DNA of 64,000 nucleotides from Pararhodobacter sp. CCB-MM2 (lineage in GTDB: Bacteria; Pseudomonadota; Alphaproteobacteria; Rhodobacterales; Rhodobacteraceae). A program made the translations under genes and the position numbers. Location: NCBI RefSeq assembly GCF_001691415.1, contig NZ_LRRR01000001.1, positions 1-64,000 of the forward strand. The letters run 5' to 3'. Shown one piece after another: positions 63,025-64,000 of the stretch; positions within the stretch are counted from its first letter, which is position 1, and every line of letters begins with the position of its first letter. Under the pieces are notes generated by a model. It saw only the letters and a list, made by a program, of their open reading frames with translations, did not search any database and had not been told where the DNA came from.

Positions 63025-63527
63025 TGAAGCGTCTGATCCTCACCCGCCACGCGAAATCGAGCTGGGACGATCCCACCATGTCGGACCACGACCGCCCGCT
63101 GAACCCGCGCGGCCGTGCCGCCGCTGCGGATCTGGGCGGCTGGCTGGCCTCACGCGGGGACCTGCCGCAAGAGGTCCTGTGCTCGGACGCGCTGCGCACG
63201 CGCCAGACCTGGGAAGGCATTGCCCCCGCCCTGCCCGACGCGCCTGAGGCAACGTTGAAGCCCGCGCTGTACCACGCCGGCCCGGATGTGATGCTGGCCG
63301 TCCTGCGCCATGCCACGGCCGAGACGGTGATGATGATCGGCCACAACCCCGGCATCGCCGAATTCGCCGCCCGGCTGGTGGCTCAAGCCCCCGCGAATGC
63401 CGAGTTCAGCCGCTACCCGACCGGCGCGACGCTGGTCGTCAGCTTCGAGATCGCCGATTGGAAGGACCTCGACTGGCACCAAGGCTCGGTCCGAGATTTC
63501 ATCGTGCCGAAGGAAATCGTGGCCTGA
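63021..63527 (+). CDS. sixA: SixA-like histidine phosphatase
   Basis: A 168-residue histidine-phosphatase-superfamily protein. The catalytic His is in LILTRHAKSSWDD (residue 9) and the second His in MIGHNPGIAE near residue 109. SixA removes phosphate from phosphohistidine residues of phosphorelay proteins. The start ATG overlaps the stop of the ferredoxin-like gene (ATGA), so the two are coupled. The target protein is unknown. Confidence 0.88.
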   Translation: MMKRLILTRHAKSSWDDPTMSDHDRPLNPRGRAAAADLGGWLASRGDLPQEVLCSDALRTRQTWEGIAPALPDAPEATLKPALYHAGPDVMLAVLRHATAETVMMIGHNPGIAEFAARLVAQAPANAEFSRYPTGATLVVSFEIADWKDLDWHQGSVRDFIVPKEIVA

Positions 63528-63536
63528 CAGCGGGTC

Positions 63537-63553
63537 AGCGTATTTTCGGCAGA
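63537..63553 (-). repeat. 17-bp dispersed motif, copy 2 (inverted)
   Basis: Reverse complement is TCTGCCGAAAATACGCT, identical to 14703-14719. It starts 10 bp after the sixA-like stop codon. Confidence 0.6.
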
Positions 63554-63566
63554 GTGAATGCACAAA

Positions 63567-63616
63567 GGCGGCGCGGGGTAACCGGCGCCGCCTGAGTATT
63601 TGGAACAAGGTGAAAG
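63567..63616 (+). repeat. Dispersed extragenic repeat, copy H1
   Basis: A GGCGGCGC/GCGCCGCC hairpin (63567-63592) abuts the core CTGAGTATTTGGAACAAGGTGAAAG. It faces copy H2 in opposite orientation 35 bp further on. Confidence 0.8.
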
Positions 63617-63650
63617 AGCGCGATCCGGACAATTTGAATCAAATCGCGCG

Positions 63651-63720
63651 CATCTTTGCTCTGGAAATATCCTCGGGGGGTGAATTTGCGAATGCAAAGA
63701 GGGGGGCAGACAGCCCCCCT
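63651..63720 (-). repeat. Dispersed extragenic repeat, copy H2 (inverted)
   Basis: On the minus strand: GGGGGGC-nnnnn-GCCCCCC (63701-63719), TTTGC-GAAT-GCAAA hairpin (63685-63698), then the core CACCCCCCGAGGATATTT with AGAGCAAAGATG. It lies downstream of the ABC ATPase gene and could form its terminator region. Confidence 0.8.
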
Positions 63721-63754
63721 CCTTCGTTCGTCATCCCGCGATGCCGGTCCGGGG

Positions 63755-64000
63755 TCAGTGACCCAGGATCTGGCTGAGGAACAGCTTGGTGCGTTCCGAT
63801 TGCGGGTTGTTGAAGAACTCTTTCGGCTCGTTCTGCTCGACGATCTGGCCTTGGTCCATGAAGATCACGCGGTTCGCCACGGCCTGCGCGAAGCCCATCT
63901 CGTGCGTCACGCAGAGCATGGTCATGCCCTCTTCCGCGAGCTGGATCATGGTGTCGAGCACCTCCTTGATCATCTCGGGGTCGAGCGCCGAGGTCGGCTC
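63755..64000 (-). CDS. Amino-acid ABC transporter ATPase (C-terminal part)
   Basis: The visible 81 residues, cut by the window edge, begin in the Walker B/D-loop segment [15 protein letters not shown]. They continue through [23 protein letters not shown] and [28 protein letters not shown]. This is characteristic of polar amino-acid uptake ATPases such as GlnQ or the rhodobacterial BztD. The gene continues beyond 64000, with start and Walker A outside the window. Confidence 0.9.
   Translation of the reverse strand, partial: EPTSALDPEMIKEVLDTMIQLAEEGMTMLCVTHEMGFAQAVANRVIFMDQGQIVEQNEPKEFFNNPQSERTKLFLSQILGH

Noticed and set aside
63633..63646. ATTTGAATCAAAT palindrome as an FNR site
   Set aside because: The half-sites are too close: FNR sites need four bases between TTGAT and ATCAA, and no promoter context fits.

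Overview
The window is chromosomal DNA from a high-GC alphaproteobacterium, most likely of the family Rhodobacteraceae (Paracoccus/Rhodobacter type). Evidence: strong GC bias at third codon positions, frequent GTG/TTG starts, many 4-bp ATGA/GTGA gene overlaps, an alphaproteobacterial LexA box (GAAC-N7-GAAC) before an imuB-dnaE2 cassette, small membrane proteins of rhodobacterial type, and a Bzt/Gln-type amino-acid ABC gene at the right edge. I see no insertion sequence, prophage, CRISPR array, rRNA or plasmid function. It reads as ordinary chromosome with some unusual accessory genes. No gene-free stretch exceeds about 300 bases.

Layout. 0-6.9 kb: leftward fatty-acid/acyl-CoA operon (IclR regulator, fused enoyl-CoA hydratase/3-hydroxyacyl-CoA dehydrogenase, two acyl-CoA dehydrogenases, thioesterase) followed by a quinone oxidoreductase. 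6.9-9.7 kb: ECF sigma factor, RskA-type anti-sigma factor and two tandem secreted fasciclin proteins. Both fasciclin genes carry the same promoter-like motif. 9.8-15.9 kb: tRNA-Val, small envelope proteins, hydrolase, DUF817, glyA, nadK, DUF1643. 15.9-24.2 kb: tex, an MFS-like transporter overlapping a MepA-type endopeptidase and a phytase-like protein, then two overlapping GTPases. 24.3-31.8 kb: L-2-hydroxyglutarate oxidase, a MacAB-like ABC exporter with an FNR-like box, a DMT exporter and small envelope proteins. 31.8-34.9 kb: argD-argF, preceded by a candidate arginine-rich leader peptide and attenuator, then an isochorismatase-type hydrolase. 35-39 kb: peptidyl-dipeptidase, DUF1993, a WYL regulator divergent from a glutathione transferase. 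39.1-44.1 kb: SOS mutasome genes imuB-dnaE2 without a neighbouring imuA. 44.2-50.4 kb: TPR-sulfotransferase protein, then two related secreted modular proteins built from cysteine-containing repeats and LCCL domains. 50.5-55.3 kb: LysR/EamA pair divergent from pncA, an SDR, DUF523, yidD and a CopD-like membrane protein. 55.4-64 kb: ttcA, an EAL-domain protein, and a tight rightward cluster yidC-MOSC-engB-argB-ferredoxin-like-sixA, then the end of an ABC ATPase gene.

Two features cut across the layout. First, a family of extragenic repeats recurs about nine times. Full copies consist of hairpins followed by a conserved core close to GAGTATTTGnnACAAGGTGA or GAGGATATTTnnGAGCAAAGATGA. Copies sit between operons, one lies inside the start of dnaE2, and one supplies the start codon of the isochorismatase gene. 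Second, several intergenic palindromes look like operators for the adjacent regulators (IclR, LysR, LexA, FNR-type and an Rrf2-like site). All functions are read from sequence motifs by eye; no database search or folding program was run.
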